This document shows positions 50,601-61,640 of a DNA stretch of 64,000 nucleotides, one piece after another; position 1 is the first letter of the stretch; each line of letters starts with the position of its first letter. A model generated the notes under the pieces. That model was not told the origin of the DNA. It searched no databases and worked only from the letters and a program-made list of their open reading frames with translations. The stretch covers positions 13,844,915-13,908,914 of the forward strand of contig JASKMD010000008.1 in the NCBI GenBank assembly GCA_030144725.1. The letters run 5' to 3'. A program made the position numbers and the translations under genes. Source of the stretch: Haematococcus lacustris (lineage: Eukaryota > Chlorophyta > Chlorophyceae > Chlamydomonadales > Haematococcaceae).

Positions 50601-51321
50601 GGGTTGCTGCCTAAACGTTGGCCGTGATTGAATAAACCTTTTTGTCGACAGGTTGTTGACTAACTCATGGCGCATCCCGCGAGCTATGGCATGCACATGC
50701 CCTTGTCGCAACCAGGCCTGCGAGAAATGGCAATTGTTCGCTCTGAACACCTTATAAGCGCCACATAGAGCTCAAACCTGGCATTTGCGGCATGTTGGCA
50801 TGTCACGCAACGCCGTAGCTCGGAGCTTAGAACTGATGGTGAAGGATGCTATGCCACCCAGCGACTGTGATGTGGCAAGTAATCGGTGAGGTTTGTAATC
50901 TTGTAGACGCTTCACAACCAACAAATCATGCCACCCTGCTCAGGCAACACACCTGTTTACAATGCAGCAAACGCAGTGACGCTGAGCCATTCAGCGTGGA
51001 GCTAAGCAGTCAGCTTCAGCGGCTTATGCAGGCCAGTGAGCTCACACATGTAGCGGCCTTGATTCCCACAAAAGCTGGGCACAACTCATGCAATGTTTCA
51101 CGCCAGCAGGAGCACATGATGTTGTGCCTGGGATCATTTACACCAACATCATCAACCAGCTCCACAATGAACATACAGCCCACCCATGATGTTCTCGTTC
51201 GGCGGGGAAAGGATGCCAGGGATGAGGTCAGGGGGCGCTGGCATGTGTGCGCAGTCAGCCTGACCAGGAGGCTGGTTTACTTCCAATGCACCTCACCTGC
51301 CACCCGTTTGCGCCCATCCTG
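50601..51321. other. Region upstream of the ankyrin gene
   Basis: A 158-codon plus frame (50846-51322) could include 5' exon sequence of the ankyrin gene. It has no repeat motifs and cannot be confirmed. Confidence 0.3.
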
Positions 51322-54300
51322 ATGTCAGGACAACAGCACCCAGCATGGCTCCATGCAGCCCACACTGCAGCCACTGCTGCGCAGGCCATTAAGCGTGGGG
51401 ATTTGGCCAGTCTGGCTGCAGTGCTGGCCGCTGCGCCTGAGGTCAGTGCGGGGCGCAGTAGCGCCTTGTCTGCAGAGTGAGTGCCCCTGCAGGCCTCTGC
51501 CCGACCGGAGCCACAGGCTGCCAGCATGCATGCGTCATGCTGATTCCACTGCCAAGCCACTGCCACACCACTGCCACATTGGCCCAGCCTCCCTTTGGGC
51601 CTGTGAGCTGCTGGTGTTCATCCATGCAGGGCGCGATGAAATGCCATGTGGTCCTGCCATTTGTGGTTTTCCTCTGATTTTTTGTTCAGACATGCCTTCA
51701 ATGGCGGCTGGTGGACGCCTCTGGGCCTGGCCAGCAGGCTGGGGCATGCTGATGTGTGCCGGTGAGGGGCAGGGGGCTGGGGTAGGGTCAGTGCAGGCAG
51801 TAGGGGTGGAACAGCAGGTGCCAGGTAGGTGGACCACAGGAGGGGCATGTGTAGGGTAAGTACATGCTTGGGGGGTGCCAGGCAATGTCTTTTGGGGTCA
51901 GGGCCACCTGAGCCATGCCCGACTAACGTTACAATCTAGCATGCACAACAATTGCTAGAGTGTCAGTGGGCAGGCTGGACATGGGCATGACGATTGTTGG
52001 ACACGCTACGCCTCTTGATCGTGGTGGTGGTTGTGGTGGTGTGTGCACTGGCGCAGGCTGCTGCTGCTGCTGCTGCTCTTCTGTGTGTCATGCAGGCTGC
52101 TGCTGAGCAAGGGCGTGGACCAGGAGCGAGCCTGTGCAGGCTTCACAGGCCAAGACCCCAGGTCCTGACTTGTAGGGGAAGGGCAGGACCCTGCCTTGCA
52201 CCAAGGCAACGCACCTCCACACACACTCACTCTCTAGCAGGCTGTTGAAGTGTGGGTCACTGTGTGACTGCACTGTGACTCAAGTGTGACTGCACTGTGA
52301 CTCACCCTGCACCCTGCTCACTGCACGCTGCTTGCTGCACTCACAGCACATCCACACACTGAGTCTCTGGTGAGGAGCAGGCTGTGTAGCTGTGGTTGAT
52401 TCTTCCTCTACTGTGTGACTGTGTGACGCCCCTTCATCCAGGGCCACCCCTGACAGCGACAGGCCCGGCAAGCTCTCTTGCAGCACCTTAGCCCTCCACC
52501 TAGAGCCTTCATTGCAGTGGAACACTAAGTGTGGATCACTACAAAACGGTGTTTTTGTCTGTGTGGAGTTCCCATGTACATGGCATACACATGGCTTATA
52601 CATGGCATACGCATGGTCATGGTCGCCTACCACCTACACTATCGCCTGACCCCGGAGGGCTATGATGTAGAGTTGGCATGACAAATATGCACTAAGTGTA
52701 AGCTGACAACAGCTCAAGAAGGGGGGACGCACACTACTGTGCCACAGCAGGCTGGGTCTCGGGTGGCTTGTGTCGCACCCGCTTGTACCCCAAACCTGGG
52801 TACTTCTTGCCCTTGGCCAGCAGCTTCCCTTGCTTTGGCCAGTAGCACAGCTCCAGTGGGCACCACTTGCTCTCCCCAATGCGCTGCATGTTCAGCGCTG
52901 CATTGCAGTCCCTGTCCAGCCACCTGCCTGGCTGTGGAGCTGGCTTTGCCTAGGCGGCCTTGCCTTGGGCCTTGCCCTTGCCCTTGGTGGGCTCAGCTGC
53001 CGGCTCTCTTGCTGCAAGGTAGTCCTCATGGTTGCCATCATCTGCTCTGCTGCCATGCCGCTGCCCAGGCGGGCTGACGCGTGTGAGTTTGGGTCGCGCT
53101 ACCGCCCGCTGCACCTGGCTGCTATGGGGTGCCACGCACGCACCCTGCAGGTCAGCTGGCTCCCTCCCCGGCCCTCCGGTGCCCTGTCCCAGCCTCGCTC
53201 ACCCTGCCACCCGCCACCCCTCACCTTCCTCCCACCTTCCTCTCACCTTCTCCCCAACTTCCTCCCGCCTTCCTCCCAGCCACCTGCCTGCACCCCACTA
53301 CCTGGCTAGCCATGTGCCGTCCTTGTCCCCGGCAACACTGCGGGGCTGGCCACTCGCCTCCCCCTGCCCATGCCGCCCACCTGCCCACACCTCTCCACGC
53401 CCCCAACATTAAGCCCTGGGCTGCAGAGCCAGGTGGCCTGCCAGGAACTATACCAAGGCCTGGTCAGAGGGAGGTTGCCTAGTTAGGAGCACAACAGAAG
53501 CCAGGCTGGCAGCAGCCAAGCAGTGCCTTCCACCTGTTGGCTTGCCTGCTGCACAGCCGCCTGCCCACCTGCCTGCCTATGTGCCTGTAAGCCTGCCCAT
53601 ATGCTGTTTCTGTGCCTGCCCACATGAACAGCTGCCTGGATGCCTGCCTGCCTGCCCGCCTGCCTGGTCACGTGCCTCAGGCACTTCTAGAAGGTGGAGC
53701 TGACCCGGCCGCCACTGACGGATCTGGCTGCACTGCGCTGTATGTTGCGGCACGTCAGCTCAGCCCTGAGTGCGTGCAGGTGTGTGCAGCCAGGCTGTGG
53801 GATGGACACCCGGGTGTTTGCTTCATACACCTCACACGGCAAGCTGGTGTATGCCACCTGGCTTCAGGGCCTCGGCATCCCCTGCCTGTCTGCGCAGCTG
53901 CACACAGCAGCGGCTGTGGCCTGACAGCAGGCTGATCTATAGAGCCACCAAGGGCATTGCTTGATGTCCAACCCTGTGCATTATCTTGTGCGTGACGGGG
54001 CCTGGCTAGCTTGAGCATGGCCAGGAGGTCTGCCACAATCTGTGGAGCCTGTTCACTTCTGGCAGGGTGCAGGGTAACAATGCAAGGTAGGGTCTATAGC
54101 TAGCGTATAGGTAGGGTCCAAGGTAGATGCTGGTGCACTGCCTCTGTCTCCCACACCTGCATCATGGGTGGAGGCTCCCATGTGGTTGGTCAGATCTGGC
54201 CTGGCTGCTGCTGCTGCAGGTGCTGCTGGAGGCTGGGAGCGGTGGGACAGCAGTCGGCGTGGATGCAGTGAACGAAGAAGAGGAGACGCCGATGATGGCA

Positions 54301-56465
54301 GCACTAGTCGCATGGCATACAGTGGGTGGCACGACAGGTTACATGGCACCAACACCCATGCTTGCATGAACGGGCCTAGTGTCCAGCACTACTTAACTTT
54401 GCATGCTGTGTCAGCACCTAGGCCCTCAACCTAGAGCCTTCATTGCAGTGGAACACTAAGTGTGGACCACTACAAAACGGTGTTTTTGTCTGTGTGGAGT
54501 TCCCATGCACATGGCATACACATGGCTTATACATGGCATACGCATGGTCATGGTCGCCTACCACCTACACTATTGCCTGACCCTGGAGGGCTATGATGTA
54601 GAGCTGGCATGACAAACATGCACTAAGTGTAAGCTGACAACAGCTCAAGAGGGGGGGGCGCACACTACTGTGCCTCAGCAGGCTGGGTCTTGGGTGGCTT
54701 GTCTCGCACCCGCTTGTACCTCAAGCCTGGGTACTCCTTGCCCTTGGCCGGCAGCTTCCCTTGCTCTGGCCAGTAGCACAGCTCCAGTGGGCGTCACTTG
54801 CTCTTACCAATGCGCTGCATGTTCAGCGCTGCATTGCAATCCCTGTCCAGCCACCTGCCTGGCTGTGTCAGCAACCCCTGCTGCCTGCCAGTCATCAGCC
54901 AGACATCATGACTGCGGCAGTATAGCAGGTGGGTTAGGGTTAAGGATAGGGTAAGGCTTAGGGTTAGGGTTCAGCCAACCCCAACACCTGGTTGCTTTGC
55001 ACTGTCGGAGCTTGACGGCACCTGCCCGGCTCTTCTGTTGGTGTCATCTTGCCTCAAGAACGGCTTGCTGTACTGGGCATCGCCGCTAGCCGCTGTTGCC
55101 TGCCTACTCGCCGCAGGCGCGCAGTCTCAGTGCGATACCCCGGGTGCAGCGCACAGCTGCCACGGCATCCTGCCTCATCATCGCGCGGCTTTTAGAGGCG
55201 GGCGCAAAGCCAAACGATCGAGTGGCAATAAACCCCGCCACGGTACGTCCGGCCGGGTGGGACAGGCTGGTTTGTGCACAAGGGCGTTGCCCTGTGGGTA
55301 GTCTCCCTCCACTACAGCTTCATCTGGGCAACTTGAAGAGCTACAGAGCCCACCCCATCCTGGTGACACGTTCCATCCTTGACCACTGGGCTCCCTGTCA
55401 AAACCAACAGCTCGATGCTTGAAAGTCATTAAAGTTTAGCCTGGTAACTTGAAGCTGCAAGCCAGGGCATTGTTGCACCGGCAGTACTCTACAGCCCGGT
55501 GCACCACTGCCTAGCCTCAGGCAGCCAGTCATTGACCTGCAAGCCTTCAAGCCTCCCAAGCCTTTCCAGCTGCACATCTCTAGGGAGCATTGCACGCTCT
55601 CCCCATGCACAGGAAGTTGAGGCGGGGGTTGGTGGCTCTGGGCCAGGTGCTGCAAGGGGTCACCAGAGATAAGGGCGGCACCTCGTGGTACCACATGCCC
55701 CGCACCGGCTTGCCTTGCCGCTGGCTCCAGGATGGGGAGAACAGCCGCTAGATCACATGGTCCGCTGGCAGCGGCCAGTCTGCGGCCCTAGGCTGGTCTT
55801 GTGGCAGGTACAGCTCACAGGGCTTGGGGCACGCACAATCAAGTTGGCATGGGTGGTGCAGAACTCATCTACTATCACCAGCCTGTCTAGGCCTGCCAGC
55901 CACCACCTTACTTGGCCGCAGTGCTGCCTGGACACCCGCTTCATGCCCTTCACCACCAGCAAAGCAGATATGTCATGTCAGATCAGATGTCAGGTCAGGC
56001 TTCATGACGCGCTCCTGAGCATGGTACAGCCCCAACCCCTGCCAGCACCACCATGGCTTATGGTGCTCCTCCTACAGCAGGTCCCAGGTGGCCCTGAGGG
56101 CCTGGATGAGTACTAGTAGGGCTGGTTGGCGAGCACCAGCCATGGAGAGTAGTAGGTCAGGAGACTGGTAGGCCAGCACCAGGGGTTGCCAGACTACGAA
56201 GTGCTTTACGCCAGATACAATGTCTGCTTTCTTCGGTGGGCCTTCTTGCCCGGCAATGATTGGTAGCGGTATCACTCTTTGAACAACAAATTTCCTGCCT
56301 GCACACCTCGTGACGCAGGGTCTGGAGGTGGGCTACAGCAGCGCGCTTCTCACGGCGCTGGATTGCGGCATGGACGACCTCGCGGCGCTGCTGCACTTGC
56401 ACGGCGCGAAGCTGCCGCCAGCTGAACCGCGGCGCCCAGCACGACCCGAAAGCGCGCTGTTTTGA
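51322..56465 (+). CDS. Ankyrin-repeat protein
   Basis: Repeat-bearing exons: 51322-51476 (AIKRGDLASLAAVLAAAPE), 51691-51761 (GGWWTPLGLASRLGHADVC), one from about 52098 (LLLSKGVDQERA), about 53070-53151 (YRPLHLAAMGCHARTL), 53681-53779 (33 codons, LLEGGADPAATDGSGCTALY), 54220-54321 (LLEAGS ... EEETPMMAALV), 55117-55242 (LLEAGAKPNDRVAINPAT) and 56319-56465 (YSSALLTALDCGMDDLAALL) with the stop. The xTPLHxAA and LLxxGA patterns identify ankyrin repeats, which mediate protein binding, so the partner cannot be named. The first ATG is uncertain and further exons may exist. Two Fanzor-like remnants lie antisense in its introns (52481-53017 and 54412-54872). Confidence 0.7.
52481..53017 (-). pseudogene. 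Fanzor-like element copy (type B 3' end), 5'-truncated, in an ankyrin-gene intron
   Basis: Read on the minus strand, the coding part runs from about 53010 to the stop at 52734-52736. It has the GKGKAQGKAA linker, then WLDRDCNAALNMQRIG, PLELCYWPKQGK and GLGYKRV. A TAG interrupts the linker just before AKPAPQPGRW, so it is not translatable as one frame. The non-coding 3' end continues to 52481 (CAGCACCTTAGCC in plus orientation). That terminus is shared with 29503 and 54412. Confidence 0.55.
54412..54872 (-). pseudogene. Fanzor-like element copy (type B 3' end), more strongly 5'-truncated
   Basis: Read on the minus strand, the coding part starts only at CAGCCAGGCAGG (about 54872), just upstream of the DRD motif, and ends at 54665. 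A TGA replaces the codon after the IGKSK segment. The 3' end reaches 54412 (CAGCACCTAGGCC), the same terminus as the other two type B copies. Confidence 0.55.
54931..54971. repeat. Degenerate telomere-like TTAGGG array
   Basis: GGGTTAGGGTTAAGGATAGG followed by GTAAGGCTTAGGGTTAGGG, close to the truncated end of the Fanzor-like copy at 54872. Confidence 0.6.
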
Positions 56466-57389
56466 CGCGGCTGCCCAACCTGGGCTCCGGGAGCTCCCGG
56501 TGCTGGCAGTGGGTAGGCATCCCGGTCGCCCAGGCCAGGTAGCCTTAGCCAAGTAGCCTGGAACAGCCCTGCTCAAGGAGTACAAACTTGAGTGCTAGGT
56601 CATTGTCTGATGATGAACCCTAGCAGGCGAGAGTACTCATTGCCCGAGCTATCGCAACTATACATATGCTTTTCTCCTCTACTGCGCACTGCTGCGTATC
56701 TAGGGACGACGGGGTGGGATAAGCATGAGAAATTGGAAAGCGATCCCTCGCCACTAGCTGCGGCATGTAGAAGCCCTGTCAGACAACCTATTGGGGGCAA
56801 TTGTGGACCTGGACTTCCCTGAACTCTTCTTACGGGTGAAAGCTAATCGATGCTAAGAACTATGCTGCTGTTTCAACCGCAGCATCAGCAGTGGTGTGGG
56901 TACGTTAAAGAAGCATTTCAGCTTAGGCATTTCAACTTAGCTTAGGTTCCGGCCATCGCAACACAAAGCGCGGTTGCACACATACTTGCGTTTGCGTCAT
57001 CACGGCATCGTTAGAAAGGTCGAGGGTGGAGGAGGCGTGCATGGTGATATCTGCCCACAAAATGTATGCCGGGTTCACGCCCAGATTATGCATCATGTAC
57101 AAATTCGACAGAGCTTAGGACAGGCATTCCGTGTAGCCAAGCGATCCCTCTACATACTGGTATGCTTCGATGCTCAATCCTCAACCGGAGCGAGAAATAA
57201 ACCTCTTGTAAAGGACACACCCTCTTTTCAAGAGAGTTGTGAGGGTCTGACCTTATGGGTACTGCCATGCTGCATGACAAGCTTGCTTGCGATCAGTTTT
57301 CTTGTGGAATGATTAGACGCGATACAGGATGAGTAGGATTCTTCAAACCTTTCTAACAAGGGCAAGGCGAGGGTAATGGCGCTTAGCTA
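56466..57389. other. Intergenic region, no gene seen
   Basis: Short frames only, with no motifs. Base composition is less GC-rich than in the genes. It may contain the promoter of the next gene. Confidence 0.4.
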
Positions 57390-58907
57390 ATGATTGTAAG
57401 CTCGAGAGTCAAAGCCCGCCCGCAGCAACCTCTCAACCGGCAGCGTTGTGAGTCAAAGACCGTGCGGAGGTGCAGCCGAGAGAGCCACTCTGCACCTGTA
57501 TATGATGCAGCAGCTGCGCAGCTGGCTTGGGACACCCAGCAAGGCAGCACATCAAGGCAACTTGCAATCGCTAACCTATGGGGCACCTACAAACTCAAGG
57601 GGAAGCTGGCACCAGCAGTAAGCCACAAGCTCTTGACTACTCAGGACAAAAACCGCCTTCCGCCTGAGTTGCGATCAGAGCTTGCACGTAGACTGCGTGA
57701 AGGTGAGGTGTGAAAAATAGCATGCATGCTGTTACCACGCTTACCTCCCAGGAGGCACAGGTGCGCTCCCATGCAATGTGCATGCATTGAAGCAGGAATG
57801 GCAAGCAGTGCCTACCAGCGGTCCAGTCAAGCAGTCTGGTGCTGTGCCTGCTTTGCAGAGACATGGCAGGAGCATTGTCTTTTGCCTGCTGATGGACACC
57901 AGGTTGGGGTGTTGCGCCTATTCCGCTATGCGCTAGACGACCTGCGCCTGTTCCAAGCCATTGCAGAGGCGGGCATGCTGGGGCGCATTGTGGTGTCAGA
58001 TCAACTGGCTGAAGCCCATGTGGTGGTGGCAACACGCATCACTCGTACAGGCCATGATGCGCCCTTGAAGGCGGTAAGCTGCATGGCCAGGTGTCCTGCA
58101 GCTGCAGTAGAGGGCAGGACAGGGTGGCACAGGAGCAAGCGCAGTCATAGGGGCGGCAAGGTTTCTTCTCTAGCACAATTACTTAACTCCAAGAGGTGTT
58201 AGTGATTCTGTGTCAGCCTACACATGTTAATGTTTTGTATGCTTTACCAAGTGGCTGACTCGCAGTCCAAGTCCTTATTACATGAGCATGAGGCCATGCT
58301 ACAGGTACCTTCTTCAGCATACAGCTCCAGGAGCACTATCAATGCATACGCTGTTGTGTGCCCCACTGCGCAGGTGCGGCGCACGGCTGCAAAAGCAGGG
58401 TTGCCCTATGTGGAGTTGGAGAAGGTGTCAGGGTTGCGGATCATGCAAGCACTGGCACCCCTCATGGGCATCCCTGTGCCCTGCCACTTGCTGCGACGCA
58501 AGCAGCCCCTGATGCCTGTGTTGAGCAAGGCTTGGCCTGCCCGGCCTGAACTGGCATCTGAAGAGGAAGAGGCGCAGGGCAAAGAGGACCAGCTTCAGCC
58601 TGCTGCTGTGCTTAGCGTCAAGCGCCAGGCCAACCGGTGTGCCAGAGCCAATGATGTTGCTCAGCTGCACATTGCGTCGAGACCAGTGAGGTCTGCAGTG
58701 ACGACACCTTTGCTCAAGGCCGGGCTGCTCCTAGAGCCTGATGTGGATGACTTGGACGTCCAGGATGATAGACAGTGGATGAGGCCCTCCAACCCTAAGG
58801 ATGTTCTGGGTGCCAGGCGTCAACTGGTGAAGCCCTTGATGCATGGTAGTCAGCAGCAGCGCAAGCGAAGGCAGCTGATTGCCAGGGATGAAAGGGTTCC
58901 TTTCTGA
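57390..58907 (+). CDS. Protein with a Ycf45/SpoIIIAA-C-terminus-like region (about 353 aa)
   Basis: Three exons join in phase: 57390-57702, 57859-58073 and 58374-58907. The N terminus is rich in Arg and Ser with few acids, like a chloroplast transit peptide. The middle reads VGVLRLFRYALDDLRLFQAI, AEAHVVVATR, then AAKAGLPYVELEKVSGLRIM and QALAPLMGI. This resembles the region after the ATPase domain in Ycf45-type proteins (VxxYxxSRxRLEQxI, ADAxLxLR, IPVYxIKxNTxxQIxRAL). That comparison is from memory. No Walker A or B motif is present, so it would be a stand-alone version. The C terminus is basic (QQQRKRRQL). I cannot assign a function. Confidence 0.5.
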
Positions 58908-59758
58908 GTGAGCAGGAGGTGTGCATGCCTCCCTCCTCCCGTCGCCCCGCTGATCAGCAAGCCGCCAGGCTGTATGATAGTCAGGTGTCCCCAACTAACA
59001 GAAAATGACAGGAAACTGACCCCTGGTAATCAAAACGACGCCGCGTCTCAGCCACGTGGTTTCTATTTATGTTTCGCACATCCCTGGATAGAGGACTCTT
59101 CCAGCTATGCAGTGCAGCTTGTATCATTAAATACTGTGCTGGGTGCTATGGCGGCTCAAATCTTCGCATTCAAATCCATGCACTTTTTGCTCATGCGGGC
59201 CTCGCCGCGAGGTACCGCCGCGACCGACGTGGCCCAGGAGCACCTGCACATAGTGAGGGACAGTCGCCGCAGTCAAAACGGTTCACATGGCACGCCAAAC
59301 CGATGTAACAGCGCCCCTCCACCCATGCTCGGAAACATGCAAGGCTGCTGCGATGCTTGACCCCTTCGTGAGCAGTACTGTTGGCCTGGCCACTATGCAA
59401 TGCCTCACAAGGTGTGTATGCCATTGCTATGTTACCTTCCTCGACATGTTGGGTCCGATCCCTCCCGCCCGCCCCCCGCTTGCGTGTCGAGCTCGTGTTC
59501 AGCTCCGCTGTGGCCCCCTGCTGCTCAGATGGAGGGGTGGGCGGCCCAGGGGCGGCACCAGCACCAGCTGCCAGCTGCTGCCAGGGGGGGGCAGCAGGAG
59601 GGGTGGGCAGCCCAGGGGCGGCACAAGCACCAGCTGCTTGCTGCTGCCAGGGGTGGGCAGCAGGAGGGGTGGGCAGCCCAAGAGCGGCACCAGCACATGT
59701 GTTGCGAATGTGGGCCATGACAAGACCCTTTAGCTTGGGCTTCACAAGCCTGTTGTAA
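58908..59758. other. Intergenic region with a 66-bp tandem repeat
   Basis: Three copies of a 66-bp unit (59531, 59597 and 59663) contain GGAGGGGTGGGC and GGCGGCAC. A 184-codon minus frame crosses it (LPTPPAA ... PWQQ repeats), but I see no independent support for a gene. Confidence 0.5.
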
Positions 59759-59920
59759 CTAAGCCTCGGTCATCAACATCTCATTCTCGGCCCGCACCTG
59801 CTGGGCAATAGCCTCAGCCTTCCTTGCAATGGCTTTCAGGCCGCTAGGGCAGTGCAGATAGCCAGCCTTTGGTGAGTTACGCAAGGCTTTAAGGTGAGCA
59901 CGTTGCCGGCCATGGGCCAT
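59759..59920 (-). CDS. Possible small protein or terminal exon (53 aa)
   Basis: From ATG at 59920 the minus strand reads MAHGRQRAHLKALRNSPKAG, then YLHCPSGLKAIARKAEAIAQ and a Glu/Met tail, with a stop at 59759. The C-terminal half would form an amphipathic helix and codon use looks coding. It may be the last exon of a larger gene or a remnant. Family unknown. Confidence 0.35.
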   Translation of the reverse strand: MAHGRQRAHLKALRNSPKAGYLHCPSGLKAIARKAEAIAQQVRAENEMLMTEA

Positions 59921-59924
59921 TGGT

Positions 59925-60135
59925 CTTGCTAGGATGTGGAAGGGGTGGGAGGGTGGAGCTGGGGGTGGAGGAGGTGGGTGAGGGTGGGAGGGCGGGGCTG
60001 GGGTTGGGAGGGGGGGTGGGAGTGCAGGGCTGGGGGTGTGAGGAGGTGGGTGAGGGTGGGAGGGCGGGGCTGAGGCTGGGAGGGGGTGGGAGGGAGGATG
60101 GGAGGGCGGGGCTGGGGCTGAGGTAGGAAGACTAT
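59925..60135. repeat. G-rich minisatellite with quadruplex potential
   Basis: Repeats of GGTGGGAGGGCGGGGCTGGG type, with dozens of G runs of three or more on the plus strand. Confidence 0.8.
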
Positions 60136-60900
60136 GGAAGGCCAGGGAGGGTTTGGGGCAGCAAGGAGTTGCGAGGGGATGCGAGGGGTGCTAGGGGGCA
60201 GGGTCCAGGCCGTCGGAGTAGGCTAGTCATCACTGCAAGGCAAAGCCATGTCGCGCCAAAGTCATTTGCAACAGGCCTGCTCAACAACATGCGATGCTTT
60301 CTTCTCTAACAGCTGTGTCGTTGAGTAAGGAACAGATTAATAGAGCCAGAATCTAGATATTCACTGTGGTCAGCTCACAACATGCCAGTTTGTGGAAGGG
60401 GGTCACTTGTTCTGTGTGACTGGCTAGAGAGAAACGCACATTCTCCGCGTATCTTGCAATGCCGCTCTATTTCCGACGCCGCCTGCACCAATGAAAGGCT
60501 CGTGAAGCAAGCCTGGCGGGCTGAAATGAGATTGTACTTCTGGCTCGATAGAACGCGCAGCTCCATCACTGATGCCGCTACATACCACTAGAACAATCGG
60601 TTGTGAGCAGCTGAGGTGTGTCCGCGATCGCTTGCGCCGGCCATTGGCCTCACTTGCAAGAGCTAACGCGCCGCTTGCTAGTAGATGCGCAATAACTCGC
60701 AGCTGCCAATGCGATAAACGCTATCGAAAACGGTGCAGTATTGAGTGAGTATTTGCATGAAGATTACCAACCCCATGTTGGGGGCGCCTGAATGATAGCC
60801 TCTCTCCTCCGGGGTTTAGAACCTTCTGCATTGGGCAAACTCACACGACTGTGGTTCCCCCCTGGGGCATGACGAGGTAGGGTCAGTGCGCAGTAAGAAC
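60136..60900. other. Intergenic region, no gene seen
   Basis: Short frames only. The right part from about 60904 belongs to the next Fanzor-like copy. Confidence 0.4.
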
Positions 60901-60903
60901 CAG

Positions 60904-61640
60904 CATGGAGGCTGCTAAGGGCCCTGCGAATGTAGCGTCACAAGCCGACGAATGTAGCGTCACACAACCGTGTAATTTCACGGGAAGCTCAAGTTGCTTG
61001 AAAAGGCTACACAGCCAGCAGCCTCAGAGCCTGGGCCCAGCACTCCCCCTCCAGCCAAGCGCAGCAAGCGCACCGGGGCTGAGCCGGCAGCTGAGTCTAC
61101 CAAGGGCAAGGGCAAGGCCCAAGGCAAGGCTGCCAAGGCCAAGCCAGCTCCACAGCCAGGCAGGTGGCTGGACAGGGACTGCAATGCAGCGCTGAACATG
61201 CAGCGCATTGGGGAGAGCAGGTGGCGGCCGCTGGAGCTGTGCTTCTGGCCAGACCAGGGAGCGCTGCCAGCCAAAGGCAAGCAGTACCCTGGCCTGGGCT
61301 ACAAGCGGCTGCGAGACAAGCCACCAAAGGCCCAGCAGCAGCAGCAGCAGCCTGCTGAGGCACAGTAGTGTGTGCCCCCCCCATCTGAGCTGTCATCAGC
61401 TTACAATTAGTGCATGTTTTGTCATGCCAAGTCTACACGATAGCCCTAACGGGTCAGGCAATAATGTATGTGGTAGGCGGCTCATGTGCCATGTGCACTG
61501 GGTTTACTCCACACAGCCCAATAACACCATTTGAGTCGGGCCACTATTGCCCACTGTATATTCCCGCTAGTGGGCTGCTAGTGGTTACTACTGGTCCGGC
61601 TCAAATGGAGGCCCTAGTGAGGGACAAGGGGGCTGTGGTT
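60904..61640 (+). pseudogene. Fanzor-like element copy (type A 3' end)
   Basis: An ORF at 60994-61368 encodes a Pro/Ser-rich start (EPGPSTPPPAKRSKR), the Lys/Gly linker, WLDRDCNAALNMQRIG with DRD at 61171-61179, PLELCFWPDQGALPAKGK, GLGYKRLRDKPPK and a poly-Gln tail. It is the cleanest C terminus of the family, but the RuvC-I and RuvC-II parts, recognition lobe and zinc finger are absent. Downstream of the stop, 61369-61640 is first homologous to the type B copies (to about GGTCAGGCAATA). It then has its own end with an imperfect palindrome (61528-61608), finishing near GGGACAAGGGGGCTG. That end recurs inverted at 28534-28716. Confidence 0.55.
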
